Below are positions 1-5,738 of a stretch of DNA of 7,328 nt, piece by piece. Position 1 is the stretch's first letter. Every line of letters starts with the position of its first letter. Location of the stretch: assembly GCF_910587525.1 (NCBI RefSeq), contig NZ_CAJULS010000117.1, positions 1 to 7,328 on the forward strand. Reading direction: 5' to 3'. Origin of the DNA: an uncultured Oscillibacter sp. (lineage in GTDB: Bacteria; Bacillota; Clostridia; Oscillospirales; Oscillospiraceae). The position numbers and the translations under genes are program-made. Below the pieces are notes generated by a model. That model was not told the origin of the DNA and did no database searches. It worked only from the letters and a program-made list of their open reading frames with translations.

Positions 1-2
1 AT

Positions 3-917
3 CTAGATCTCGGCCTCGATCCGCTCGTATTCCGCCGGACCCCGGGAGCGGCGCATTCTGCCGCCGCACCGCTCCCCGCCCTGGAAGAGATGGATCAGGT
101 AGAACCAGACCTCCTTCATCCGCTGGGAAGCGGGGCCCGTCTGGCCGTAAAAGGACTGGTATTCCTGGTACAGGGCGGCGGTGAAGTCCCGCAGCTCCTC
201 CCGGCTGGCGGCGGGGCCGCCTCGGAGCTTTCGCAGCAGGGCGGGGTCCGCCACGGCTCCCCGGCCGATCATCACGTGCTCCGCCTGGGGGAAGGCCGCC
301 TCAAACTCCCGGCACTCCGCCGTGGTCCTCAGGTCGCCGTTATAGCACACCGGGTTCCGGCTCTCCGCCAGGGCCTTGGCAAATACGTCCCGGTGAACCG
401 GGCCCCGGTATTTCTCCTTCTGTATCCGGGGGTGAATGGTCAGGCAGGCGATGGGATAACGGTTGTAAATCTCCAGCAGCTGCCCGAACTCCTCCGGAGA
501 CTGGATGCCAAGGCGGGTTTTGACGGAGACGGGGAGGGGTGTCCGGGCGAACACCGTGTCAAAAAAGCGGTCCAGATCCTCCGGCCTTGCCAGAAAGCCC
601 GCACCCTTGCCCTTGGCGGTGACAGTGCCGGAGGGACAGCCCAGGTTTAGGTTCACCTCTTCATAACCCAAGTCCCGCACCGTCTCCGCCGCCCAGAGGA
701 AGTCCTCCGCCCGGCAGGTCATCACCTGGGGCACCTGCCGGAGGCCAGGGAGCATCTCCAGCTCCCGGCGGTCCCGGGGGGTGAGGATATGCTGGGGCGT
801 GGGGGAGAAGAAGGGGATGAAATACCGGTCCGCGCCGCCGAACCGCCGGGCCCACACCCGGCGGAACACGGTCTTGGTGATGCCGTCCAGGGGAGCCAGG
901 TCACAGCGGGCGATCAC
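3..917 (-). CDS. tRNA-dihydrouridine synthase (Dus family)
   Basis: This is an FMN- and NADPH-dependent enzyme that reduces specific uridines of tRNA to dihydrouridine in the cytoplasm. In the 304-residue product the Dus signature NLNLGCPS (about residues 89-96) holds the presumed catalytic cysteine (Cys94). VKTRLG (about 132-137), IHPR (about 161-164), NGD (193-195) and MIGRGA (216-221) are the usual FMN and phosphate contacts of the TIM barrel, and a helical C-terminal domain follows. The length is normal for the family. I chose the GTG at 917 rather than the ATG at 935. A GGGAGGAG ribosome binding site lies seven bases before the GTG, inside the would-be extension, and the GTG overlaps the TGA of the upstream gene as GTGA, which suggests translational coupling. 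It is the last visible gene of a three-gene operon. The Dus subtype (which uridine) cannot be told from this sequence alone. Confidence 0.93.
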   Translation of the reverse strand: MIARCDLAPLDGITKTVFRRVWARRFGGADRYFIPFFSPTPQHILTPRDRRELEMLPGLRQVPQVMTCRAEDFLWAAETVRDLGYEEVNLNLGCPSGTVTAKGKGAGFLARPEDLDRFFDTVFARTPLPVSVKTRLGIQSPEEFGQLLEIYNRYPIACLTIHPRIQKEKYRGPVHRDVFAKALAESRNPVCYNGDLRTTAECREFEAAFPQAEHVMIGRGAVADPALLRKLRGGPAASREELRDFTAALYQEYQSFYGQTGPASQRMKEVWFYLIHLFQGGERCGGRMRRSRGPAEYERIEAEI

Positions 918-1264
918 GGCAGTTTCTCCTCCCATTCCGCCGGGCGGAAGCCCGTGAGAACAAAGTCCTCGCCCACCAGAATGGGCCGCTTGACCAGCAT
1001 CCCGTCGGTGGCCAGCAGTTGGAGTTGTTCCTCCGCATCCATGGCGGGGAGCCTGTCCTTCAGCCCCAGCGCCTTATACTGGAGGCCACTGGTGTTGAAG
1101 AACTTTTTCAGCGGGAGTCCGCTCCTCTTCCACCAGGTTCGCAGCTCCTCCGCGGCGGGGTGTTCCAGCTTGATGTCCCGGGCCTCATAGGAGAGCCCTT
1201 TGGCGTCCAGCCAGGCTTTTGCCCTCTGGCAGGTGGTGCATTTGGGGTAGTGCAGAAATAACAT
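914..1264 (-). CDS. ArsC/Spx-family thioredoxin-fold protein
   Basis: A 116-residue protein of the ArsC/Spx/YffB family. The N-terminus reads as a beta strand followed by KCTTC, giving a CxxC redox pair at Cys9 and Cys12. KRPIL near residues 92-96 is the conserved Arg-Pro turn of the family. The length (about 115-120) fits both arsenate-reductase-like proteins and Spx/MgsR-type RNA polymerase-binding regulators. The CxxC argues against a classical glutaredoxin-linked ArsC, which uses a single cysteine in this loop. No other arsenic genes are nearby, so arsenate reduction is not supported by context. The ATG at 1264 follows AAGGAGA by six bases. The gene starts 15 bases after the stop of the radical SAM gene and overlaps the Dus start by four bases, so it belongs to the same operon. 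Family call firm, function open. Confidence 0.85.
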   Translation of the reverse strand: MLFLHYPKCTTCQRAKAWLDAKGLSYEARDIKLEHPAAEELRTWWKRSGLPLKKFFNTSGLQYKALGLKDRLPAMDAEEQLQLLATDGMLVKRPILVGEDFVLTGFRPAEWEEKLP

Positions 1265-1279
1265 GGCGGTTCTCCTTTG

Positions 1280-2152
1280 TCATGAAAATAGATCCAGCTG
1301 CTGTCCGGACTGCTTGTCCTCAAATTCCATCAGCCAGTCCATGGCCGCCTCTGGCTCCCAGAGGACGCTGCGGGCCTGGCACTCCTCCCGGAAAATCCGG
1401 CTCAGATGGGCGGCGTTGGGGCTGGGGCACTGGTAGCGGTTTCCGAAGGCGCGGATATACCGCTCCTTCACGCCGGGGAAGTGCCGGTCAAGCTGGGCGT
1501 AGAAGTACTCCCGGTCCCCCTCCCGCAGCGTGACGCCCATGCCGAAGTTGACAATGGCCTCCACCCCGGCATCGAAGCAGTACCCCAGCAGTCCCCGCAG
1601 GTTCTCCTCCGTGTCATTGAGAAAAGGGAGGATGGGGCACAGCCACACGCCGGTGCGGATGCCCGCCTCATGGCAGGTTTTCAGCATCTCGAACCGGCGG
1701 CGGGTAGTGCAGACACCTGGCTCCAGAATGCGGCAGAGGTCTTCGTCAAAGGTGGTGAAGGTGGTGCAGACCACGGCTTTGGCGGTTTGGTTGATCTGCT
1801 TCAAGAGGTCCAGGTCCCGCAGCAGCAGGTCGGATTTGGTGAGCACCGACACGCCGAAACCCTGGCGCTCGATCACCTCTAGGCACCGCCGGGTCAGGCG
1901 GGTCTCCCGCTCCAGAGGCAGATACGGGTCGCACATGGAGCCGGTGCCGACCATGCAGCGGCGGCGCTTGCGGCGGAGGGCATCCTCCAGCAGTTCCGGG
2001 GCGTTGACCTTCACCGCCACGTCCTCGAAGGCGTGGTCCATCTGGTAGCAGACGCTGCGGGAGTCGCAGTAGACGCACCCGTGGGTGCAGCCCCGGTAGA
2101 CGTTGATGCCGTTCCGGGGGGAGAGGATGGATTTTGCTCTGATCTCATGCAT
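1280..2152 (-). CDS. SPL-family radical SAM protein
   Basis: A 290-residue radical SAM protein of the family related to spore photoproduct lyase. The N-terminal motif YRGCTHGCVYCDSRS has the CxxxCxxC cysteines (Cys22, Cys26, Cys29) that bind the [4Fe-4S] cluster used to cleave S-adenosylmethionine. GTGSMCDPYLPLE (near residues 80-92) is characteristic of this subgroup. The substrate is unknown; many relatives are annotated only by analogy to DNA photoproduct repair. The C-terminus ends in QLDLFS, which matches the QL(S/D)LF pentapeptide by which many bacterial proteins bind the DNA polymerase sliding clamp. I chose the ATG at 2152, seven bases after GGAGGAGG. The longer frame from 2188 would begin upstream of the -10 element (2179-2184), before the expected transcript start. 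It is the first gene of the operon with the ArsC/Spx-like and Dus genes. Confidence 0.9.
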   Translation of the reverse strand: MHEIRAKSILSPRNGINVYRGCTHGCVYCDSRSVCYQMDHAFEDVAVKVNAPELLEDALRRKRRRCMVGTGSMCDPYLPLERETRLTRRCLEVIERQGFGVSVLTKSDLLLRDLDLLKQINQTAKAVVCTTFTTFDEDLCRILEPGVCTTRRRFEMLKTCHEAGIRTGVWLCPILPFLNDTEENLRGLLGYCFDAGVEAIVNFGMGVTLREGDREYFYAQLDRHFPGVKERYIRAFGNRYQCPSPNAAHLSRIFREECQARSVLWEPEAAMDWLMEFEDKQSGQQLDLFS

Positions 2153-2178
2153 GGCGTATCCTCCTCCCGAATAGGGAG

Positions 2179-2207
2179 AGTATAACAAAAAATGGGCTCC
2201 GGGGCAA
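2179..2207 (-). promoter_or_regulatory. Promoter of the radical SAM/ArsC-like/Dus operon
   Basis: On the minus strand, TTGCCC (2202-2207; four of six consensus) is followed by a 17-base spacer and TATACT (2179-2184; five of six). TG one base upstream of the hexamer gives an extended -10. Expected transcription start is near 2172, leaving a leader of about 20 bases that contains the GGAGGAGG site of the radical SAM gene. No second promoter is apparent further down the operon. Confidence 0.75.
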
Positions 2208-2211
2208 GAGC

Positions 2212-2240
2212 AAAAAAGCAGGCGGCAGAAAATGGCCGCC
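2212..2240 (-). terminator. Rho-independent terminator upstream of the operon promoter
   Basis: On the minus strand GGCGGC pairs perfectly with GCCGCC across an eight-base loop, followed closely by a run of six T (plus-strand A at 2212-2217). There is no T-run on the plus-strand side, so it acts on minus-strand transcripts. It would end transcription from the decayed region and insulate the operon promoter, whose -35 begins five bases beyond the T-run. Confidence 0.7.
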
Positions 2241-2280
2241 GTCTGTGTGATTGCGGGGGAGAGGTTGTCTCTAATGCTTT

Positions 2281-2433
2281 ATTTTCCTCCCGCACCTCGT
2301 CCTCCTCGCTGGGCTGGGAGATGGTGAATTCCTCTGCCGCCCGCTGTGCTGGGGACTGTTTTCCATGTGCTGAATGGCGTCCGCCGCTGCGTGAAACAGG
2401 ATGAGATAGGGCTTTTTGTAATCCGTTCGGCAT
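2281..2433 (-). pseudogene. Frameshifted relic of a small Clostridia protein
   Basis: The minus strand shows the pieces of a small protein split over two reading frames. An ATG at 2433 opens MPN. One base later the frame from 2423 reads DYKKPYLILFHAAADAIQ and then HMEN (to 2358). The first frame resumes with AAEEFTISQPSEEDEV (about 2340-2293). Joined, this resembles, from memory, a short conserved family of Firmicutes proteins of roughly 55-65 residues with the pattern K.Y..LF....DA....E followed by AEE.YI and an acidic tail. The middle is shortened and no frame reads through intact. A good terminator lies downstream at 2212-2240, as expected for a former minus-strand gene. I am fairly sure this is coding debris and less sure of the family. 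Confidence 0.45.
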
Positions 2434-2498
2434 TAGGTTCTCTTATAATCACCATAATACATACAGTTTCAAGCTGCGAACTGGGATTTGAAAGATAA

Positions 2499-2618
2499 CA
2501 CCACGAGGCATCCTCTGTGCTATTCCATTTTTATTATACCGTTTGTAACCTTGATGAAGCGGAATCTGCTGCAACTGACTATAAGCCCCTGCATCGAAGT
2601 GGTGATGAACATGAATAA
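2499..2618 (+). pseudogene. C-terminal fragment of an unrecognised protein
   Basis: A 39-codon open stretch without a start codon, ending at TAA 2616-2618. The tail reads LDEAESAATDYKPLHRSG followed by DEHE and stop, an ordinary-looking hydrophilic C-terminus. The stop overlaps a downstream ATG in the arrangement ATGAATAA (2611-2618), typical of translationally coupled neighbours. I do not recognise the family. The coding reading rests on composition and the overlap only. Confidence 0.25.
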
Positions 2619-2837
2619 AAGGATAGCCGGCCGCTGTATTACAATTAAAAAGCTATCAATCTATTCTTGTGCTGTTTCATGCTGCCTGCAATCACTCTCT
2701 GTGCCATTGCTTGAGCAGTTGCCGGAATTACCCGGGATCATCAGCAGGCAGCTCCTGTGACAGAGGCTAACATCCTTGCGGCCGTACAGCAGATGGGTTT
2801 ATCGCTGGAGCTCTCCGAAGATGGCACGGAGTCGTAA
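2611..2837 (+). pseudogene. Broken gene for a small secreted or membrane protein
   Basis: The ATG at 2611 opens MNKRIAGRCITIKKLSI, a basic N-terminus. The frame then shifts, and a hydrophobic stretch (LFLCCFMLPAITLCAIA, about 2661-2711) appears in another frame, interrupted by TGA at 2712-2714. In that same frame the sequence continues as APVTEANILAAVQQMGL and LELSEDGTES until TAA at 2835-2837. A basic start, a hydrophobic segment and then an acidic soluble part is the layout of a signal peptide or lipoprotein. One frameshift and one in-frame stop break it, and the TAA may be a second premature stop because the frame stays plausible for some codons beyond it. I do not recognise a family. The coding reading is an inference from composition. 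Confidence 0.35.
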
Positions 2838-2851
2838 GGAGAAGGCCGCGT

Positions 2852-3022
2852 GCTCTATATATTGACTGGGAAAAATATTATGAGCCTATCCATAAATTAG
2901 CGATGAACAGGGAAAAGCTTGCGCCAGACAATAATGGCAGGGGCAAAATGGATAAGCTCAAGGTAGTTTTGCGACTTCTTCTCAAAACGAACGAGCAACT
3001 TGCGGAAATTGCGGATTTTTAA
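2852..3022 (+). pseudogene. Unrecognised coding fragment, possibly helix-turn-helix
   Basis: An open stretch without a supported start reads ALYIDWEKYYEPIHKLAMNR and, further on, MDKLKVVLRLLLKTNEQ then LAEIADF, ending at TAA 3020-3022. The only internal ATGs (2903, 2948) have no ribosome binding site. The spacing of LL..T....L.EIA loosely matches the AraC-type helix-turn-helix, and the next residues in a shifted frame (KCFNYMKR) could continue it. That comparison is weak. It is best treated as debris of a gene cut off or degraded next to the MFS gene. Confidence 0.25.
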
Positions 3023-3065
3023 GTGCTTCAACTATATGAAGCGCTGCACCAACCCAATGACCGCG

Positions 3066-4307
3066 TCAGACCGCGCCGCCGCTGTCCAGCGCCCGGAAGA
3101 CCCCCTTGGAGTAGACCGCTGTCACAGCCGCGGCGGCGGCCGCACCCAGAAGAACAGCCCAGGCCGGACAGCCCTCGAACAATGCTCCGTAGACCGCCTG
3201 GCCCAGAGGCGAGGCGCAGTTGGACACCGCCATGATGAAGGCCATCACCTTTCCCAGCAGGTCCGGAGGAGTCTGGCTCTGGACGGCGGCGCTGAGTACC
3301 ACCACCAGCGTGGTGGACAGGACCATGATGGTGAAGCTCATAGCTGTGATTGCCCACCAGCCGGCGGAGGGAGAGACGCCCGGCAGCAGGGCCAGCCCCA
3401 TGACTGCCGCCGTCAGGCTGGCCGCCAGCAGCACAAGGCCGCCCCGCCGGAGCCGCAGACGCGCTCCCAGAAAGGCCGTCAGGACGCCGCCGAAGAGTCC
3501 GCCCAGGCCCATGGCCCCCTGGGTGATCCCCAGGCGGCTGTCACTCATGTTCAGCACCTGGACTACCGCCACAGGGATGCCCACGATCAGGGCGGCGGAC
3601 AGCACCAGGTTAAACAGCGCCAGCACCACCATGGCAGAGAGGAATATCGGGCGCTGCTGCCGGATGAACCGCCAGCTCTCCCCCAGATCCCGCCATACCG
3701 TGGACAGCACGCTTCCCGCCGCGTCCTGGGGGTGGTGGGGAATGTGGATGAACAGCTCCATGACGGCGGAGAGGAAGAAGCACCCGATACCGACCCACAG
3801 GATAGGCCGGATGCCGAAGGCCCCAAACAGCACGCCGCCCACCACAGGACCCAGGAGGCCCGACAGGGTGCTCACCATGTTGATGACGGCGTTGGCGCTG
3901 GTGAGCTGCTCCGGCTCCGCCAGGAGGGGGATGCTGGCCTGTACCGCCGGCTGGTAGGCCCCGGCGATGCCGTAGAGCAGCATGAGGCAGGCGGCCGTCA
4001 GGGGCACCAGCGGCGCCCGCCCCAGAAGGAGGGCGAAGGCCAGCATTAGACCTGCTGTGAAGAAGTCCAGAACAGCCATGATGGTTCGCTTGTTGATCCG
4101 GTCCGCCGCCACGCCGCCGATGGGGGAGCACAGCACGGCGGGGATGAAGGACGCCGCCCCCACTGCGCCGAACAGCGCCGCGGACCCGGTCTGCCGCAGC
4201 AGGTACAGCGGCAGGGTAAAGCGCACAATGGCGTTGCCGAAGAGGGAGATGATCTGTCCGATGACCACCAGGGTAAAATCCCGGCGGAAGAGAGAGGCTG
4301 TTTTCAT
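3066..4307 (-). CDS. MFS efflux transporter
   Basis: A 413-residue major facilitator superfamily protein, probably a drug or small-molecule exporter driven by the proton gradient in the cytoplasmic membrane. Around 12 hydrophobic segments are visible. The family's motif A between helices 2 and 3 reads GGVAADRINKR (residues 64-74), with the expected Asp-Arg and the basic pair. It resembles the macrolide-efflux/enterobactin-exporter type of MFS proteins (MFS_3-like); the substrate cannot be read from the sequence. I prefer the ATG at 4307 to the ATG at 4313. The ribosome binding site AAAGGAGA touches the earlier ATG but stands about seven bases from the later one. The gene lies 77 bases downstream of tetR on the same strand, separated by a terminator and an operator, so substrate-induced derepression by that TetR protein is the natural inference. 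No good terminator follows its stop. Confidence 0.9.
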   Translation of the reverse strand: MKTASLFRRDFTLVVIGQIISLFGNAIVRFTLPLYLLRQTGSAALFGAVGAASFIPAVLCSPIGGVAADRINKRTIMAVLDFFTAGLMLAFALLLGRAPLVPLTAACLMLLYGIAGAYQPAVQASIPLLAEPEQLTSANAVINMVSTLSGLLGPVVGGVLFGAFGIRPILWVGIGCFFLSAVMELFIHIPHHPQDAAGSVLSTVWRDLGESWRFIRQQRPIFLSAMVVLALFNLVLSAALIVGIPVAVVQVLNMSDSRLGITQGAMGLGGLFGGVLTAFLGARLRLRRGGLVLLAASLTAAVMGLALLPGVSPSAGWWAITAMSFTIMVLSTTLVVVLSAAVQSQTPPDLLGKVMAFIMAVSNCASPLGQAVYGALFEGCPAWAVLLGAAAAAAVTAVYSKGVFRALDSGGAV

Positions 4308-4324
4308 ATTCATTCTCCTTTTAT

Positions 4325-4341
4325 AAACCGACCGTCGGTTT
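4325..4341. promoter_or_regulatory. TetR operator in front of the MFS gene
   Basis: AAACCGACCGTCGGTTT is a perfect inverted repeat with 8-base arms around one central base. It sits 17 bases upstream of the chosen MFS start. Its core GACCGTCGGT matches GACCGTTGGT of the operator ahead of tetR at nine of ten positions, so the same repressor probably binds both. Binding here would overlap or directly follow the candidate -10. Confidence 0.75.
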
Positions 4342-4346
4342 TTATA
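4341..4346 (-). promoter_or_regulatory. Candidate -10 of the MFS gene
   Basis: TATAAA on the minus strand lies between the tetR terminator and the MFS operator, the right place for a promoter that the operator would block. At a 17-base spacing the -35 position reads CGCGGG inside the terminator hairpin, which is not promoter-like. This is either a weak or activator-independent A/T promoter, or expression depends on read-through from tetR. Confidence 0.3.
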
Positions 4347-4351
4347 TTCCC

Positions 4352-4383
4352 AAAAAGAAACTGCCCGCGCGCGGCAGTTTCTT
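4352..4383 (-). terminator. Terminator between tetR and the MFS gene
   Basis: An 11-base-pair perfect stem (AAGAAACTGCC with GGCAGTTTCTT), loop GCGCGCG, runs into a T-run in the minus direction. The hairpin begins one base after the tetR stop codon. The plus direction lacks a clean T-run. It should reduce read-through from tetR into the transporter gene and so uncouple their levels. Confidence 0.8.
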
Positions 4384-4384
4384 C

Positions 4385-5059
4385 TCAGTTGCAGGTCTCT
4401 GCCCCCGGAGAGGGGGGATGGGCCATCTCCGCATAGTTTACCAGGGCGTCAATGATCTCCTGACCGATCAGCTCCGTGATGCCGAAGCCATGGAAGAGGC
4501 GATTGTAAACAGCACACCGGGCCCTGATCTCCTCCGGTGTAGTGGGGCGGACAATGGGGTTGATCCAGATATCAGACAGGAGTATCATGGCCTCCGCCAG
4601 TTCCTTGGGGTGGCCTGTATGAATGGAGCCGTCGGCCAGGCCCTGGCGGATGATGGGCTCGATAAAAAAGGGCGCGACCTCGAAGAAAATACTCCGCATC
4701 TCCGTAGTCAGAAATTTGGCGTTGTTCAGCAGATAGGGCAACATGCAGAACATCTTTGCCTGCCGCTCCGGCTGCATGGAGACCTTGAAAATGGTCCGCA
4801 GCTTCTCCAGGCCGTTCAGATGGGGGTCGTCCCGGACCGCTGCCAGGATCGCTCCGTTTTTCTGGCCGATGCGGTCGCAGACAGAATAAAAGATATCCTC
4901 CTTGGAGGTGAAATGGTGGTAGATGGCCCCCTTGGAGAGGCCCGTTTGCTGAATGATCTCCTGGAGAGAGGTGTGGTCATAGCCCTTTTCGATAAACAGC
5001 CGCTCTGCTGTGTCCAGGATTTTCCGAATGGTCTCCTCCGGATACTTGTTCCGCCCCAC
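4385..5059 (-). CDS. TetR/AcrR-family transcriptional repressor
   Basis: A 224-residue one-component regulator. The N-terminal DNA-binding domain is clear: a first helix ILDTAERLFIEKGYDHTS (residues 14-31), then the helix-turn-helix LQEIIQQTGLSKGAIYHHF (32-50) and SKEDIF. The remaining ~170 residues form the helical ligand-binding and dimerisation domain with no family-specific signature that I recognise. I chose the GTG at 5059, seven bases after AGGGGAGG. The longer frame from the GTG at 5113 would start upstream of the -10 box and outside the transcript. Its own operator (5077-5095) covers the expected transcription start, so it should repress itself. A related operator precedes the MFS gene downstream. 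It most likely senses a toxic compound exported by that transporter. Confidence 0.92.
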   Translation of the reverse strand: MGRNKYPEETIRKILDTAERLFIEKGYDHTSLQEIIQQTGLSKGAIYHHFTSKEDIFYSVCDRIGQKNGAILAAVRDDPHLNGLEKLRTIFKVSMQPERQAKMFCMLPYLLNNAKFLTTEMRSIFFEVAPFFIEPIIRQGLADGSIHTGHPKELAEAMILLSDIWINPIVRPTTPEEIRARCAVYNRLFHGFGITELIGQEIIDALVNYAEMAHPPSPGAETCN

Positions 5060-5076
5060 AGGACGCCCTCCCCTCA

Positions 5077-5095
5077 AACAGACCAACGGTCTGTT
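5077..5095. promoter_or_regulatory. TetR operator ahead of tetR
   Basis: On the minus strand AACAGACCGTTGGTCTGTT has perfect 8-base arms around a 3-base centre, a form typical of TetR-family operators. It begins six bases downstream of the -10 box, overlaps the predicted transcription start (about 5095), and ends just before the GGGGAGGG ribosome binding site. Occupancy would block promoter clearance, giving negative autoregulation. Confidence 0.85.
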
Positions 5096-5101
5096 GCTTT
5101 C

Positions 5102-5130
5102 AAGATACCACACCTTCCCCCCGGTGTCAA
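5102..5130 (-). promoter_or_regulatory. tetR promoter
   Basis: A perfect consensus -35 TTGACA (5125-5130), a 17-base spacer and TATCTT (5102-5107), with TG one base upstream of the hexamer as an extended -10. The TGA stop of the upstream DUF5662 gene lies inside the -35 hexamer, so the promoter overlaps the end of that gene. Confidence 0.85.
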
Positions 5131-5657
5131 GCCTGCTTTTTCAGGACCTCCCGCCGGATGAAATCAAAGGCTGCGTCCTCGCCCTCGTCCCGCAGTTTGA
5201 CCAGGATTGTCTCCAGCAGGGCGGAGGTGGCGGGGTGGAGTAAAAGACGCTTGTTCCGGCCCCGGAGAAAAAATTTGTAGGGATCGCCGGGGTCGAAGTC
5301 CGCCCCCCGGTAGACTTTGCTGGCGGCCAGACGGTCGCAGAACATCTCCGCCACGTATTTTGCCGGCATCTCCACGCCCTGGATGCCCTCCGGGCCATAG
5401 TCCGTCCAGAACTCGAAGTGGTGGCGGTTGCGGCCCTTGTGGTGCATCCAGGAGGCGCTGTACCCCCGGGCTTTCCGCTGGGCGTCGTTAGGGCTGTGGT
5501 CCCCCTGGAAGTATTTCACCCCGGCCCAGAATTCCACGGGGGAGTACTTGCTGAGGTCGTGGGTCAGCCCCTGCCAGTACAGCCCCAGGCGGAAGCAGTA
5601 TTTCCGCACCAGCGCCCGGTGGTGATTTACGGTTTTCAGATGGCCCCAGAAGTCCAC
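5127..5657 (-). CDS. DUF5662 family protein
   Basis: A 176-residue cytoplasmic protein of a Firmicutes and phage family with no assigned function. Recognisable family blocks are WGHLKTVNHH (residues 4-13), GLTHDLSKYSPVEF (30-43), WMHHKGRNRHHFEFW (70-84) and MFCDRLAASKVY (105-116). The order His12/13, His33-Asp34, His72/73, His79/80, Asp108 is similar to an HD-type metal-binding set, so a metal-dependent phosphohydrolase activity is conceivable but unproven. I chose the GTG at 5657, eight bases after GGAGG. The longer frame from GTG 5699 begins upstream of the -10 box of the gene's own promoter. There is no terminator between this gene and tetR (67-base gap), so some read-through into tetR is possible. 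Family call firm, function unknown. Confidence 0.88.
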   Translation of the reverse strand: MDFWGHLKTVNHHRALVRKYCFRLGLYWQGLTHDLSKYSPVEFWAGVKYFQGDHSPNDAQRKARGYSASWMHHKGRNRHHFEFWTDYGPEGIQGVEMPAKYVAEMFCDRLAASKVYRGADFDPGDPYKFFLRGRNKRLLLHPATSALLETILVKLRDEGEDAAFDFIRREVLKKQA

Positions 5658-5689
5658 GCTCCGCACCTCCAAACCAATGTTCCGTAGAC

Positions 5690-5698
5690 AGTATAGCA
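5690..5698 (-). promoter_or_regulatory. Extended -10 promoter of the DUF5662 gene
   Basis: TGCTATACT on the minus strand is an extended -10 (TG, one base, TATACT). The -35 position at 17-base spacing is poor (TCGTTT), as is common when the extended -10 is present. Transcription should start near 5683, giving a leader of about 26 bases with the GGAGG site. Confidence 0.6.
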
Positions 5699-5718
5699 CG
5701 GTTTGGCCGGAAAAACGA

Positions 5719-5731
5719 GTAAAATTTTTAC
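5719..5731. promoter_or_regulatory. Palindrome between divergent promoters
   Basis: GTAAAATTTTTAC is a perfect 13-base palindrome (6-base arms, one central base) that extends outward through CG/CG with one mismatched pair. It lies between the two divergent -10 boxes and overlaps or adjoins both -35 positions, the usual place for a shared operator. It matches no operator family that I can name. A/T-rich palindromes also arise by chance, so the call is tentative. Confidence 0.35.
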
Positions 5732-5738
5732 GCGGGGC

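Larger units (their letters stand above)
2434..3065. other. Gene-free, AT-richer stretch with coding debris
   Basis: This stretch lies between the relic at 2281-2433 and the 3' end of the MFS gene. It is clearly AT-richer than both flanks and no intact gene is supportable. The open frame at 2488-2760 has no ribosome binding site and no recognisable domain, and it cuts across better-looking fragments in other frames. Three fragments (2499-2618, 2611-2837, 2852-3022), listed separately, look like remains of plus-strand genes. An 8-base-pair hairpin at 3022-3045 has no T-run on either side. I see no inverted terminal repeats, no transposase motif and no integrase. An old foreign insertion that has decayed is the simplest reading. 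Confidence 0.5.

Noticed and set aside
914..1264. Arsenate reductase as a firm function for the ArsC/Spx-family gene
   Set aside because: The CxxC motif fits Spx/YffB-like proteins as well or better, and no arsenic resistance genes are nearby.
2434..2480. Promoter for the minus-strand relic (TTGAAA with TATAAG or GATTAT)
   Set aside because: The spacing is 19 bases for the better -10 and the alternative hexamer is weak, so it is not supportable in an A/T-rich stretch.
2488..2760. Plus-strand open frame of 90 codons in the AT-richer region
   Set aside because: No ribosome binding site or domain. Better-looking coding fragments lie in other frames of the same stretch, so I treat it as debris rather than an intact gene.
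3022..3045. Hairpin AGTGCTTC/GAAGCGCT just beyond the MFS stop, as a terminator
   Set aside because: There is no T-run after it in either direction, and in the minus-strand RNA the stem has a C-A mismatch.
3000..4049. Long plus-strand open frame of 349 codons opposite the MFS gene
   Set aside because: It is the antisense shadow of a clear 12-span transporter. The product is low-complexity (rich in Gln, His, Arg, Gly), has no domain, and has no ribosome binding site.
4418..5161. Plus-strand open frame of 247 codons opposite tetR
   Set aside because: Mirror of the TetR coding sequence; it crosses the tetR promoter and operator and has no recognisable domain.
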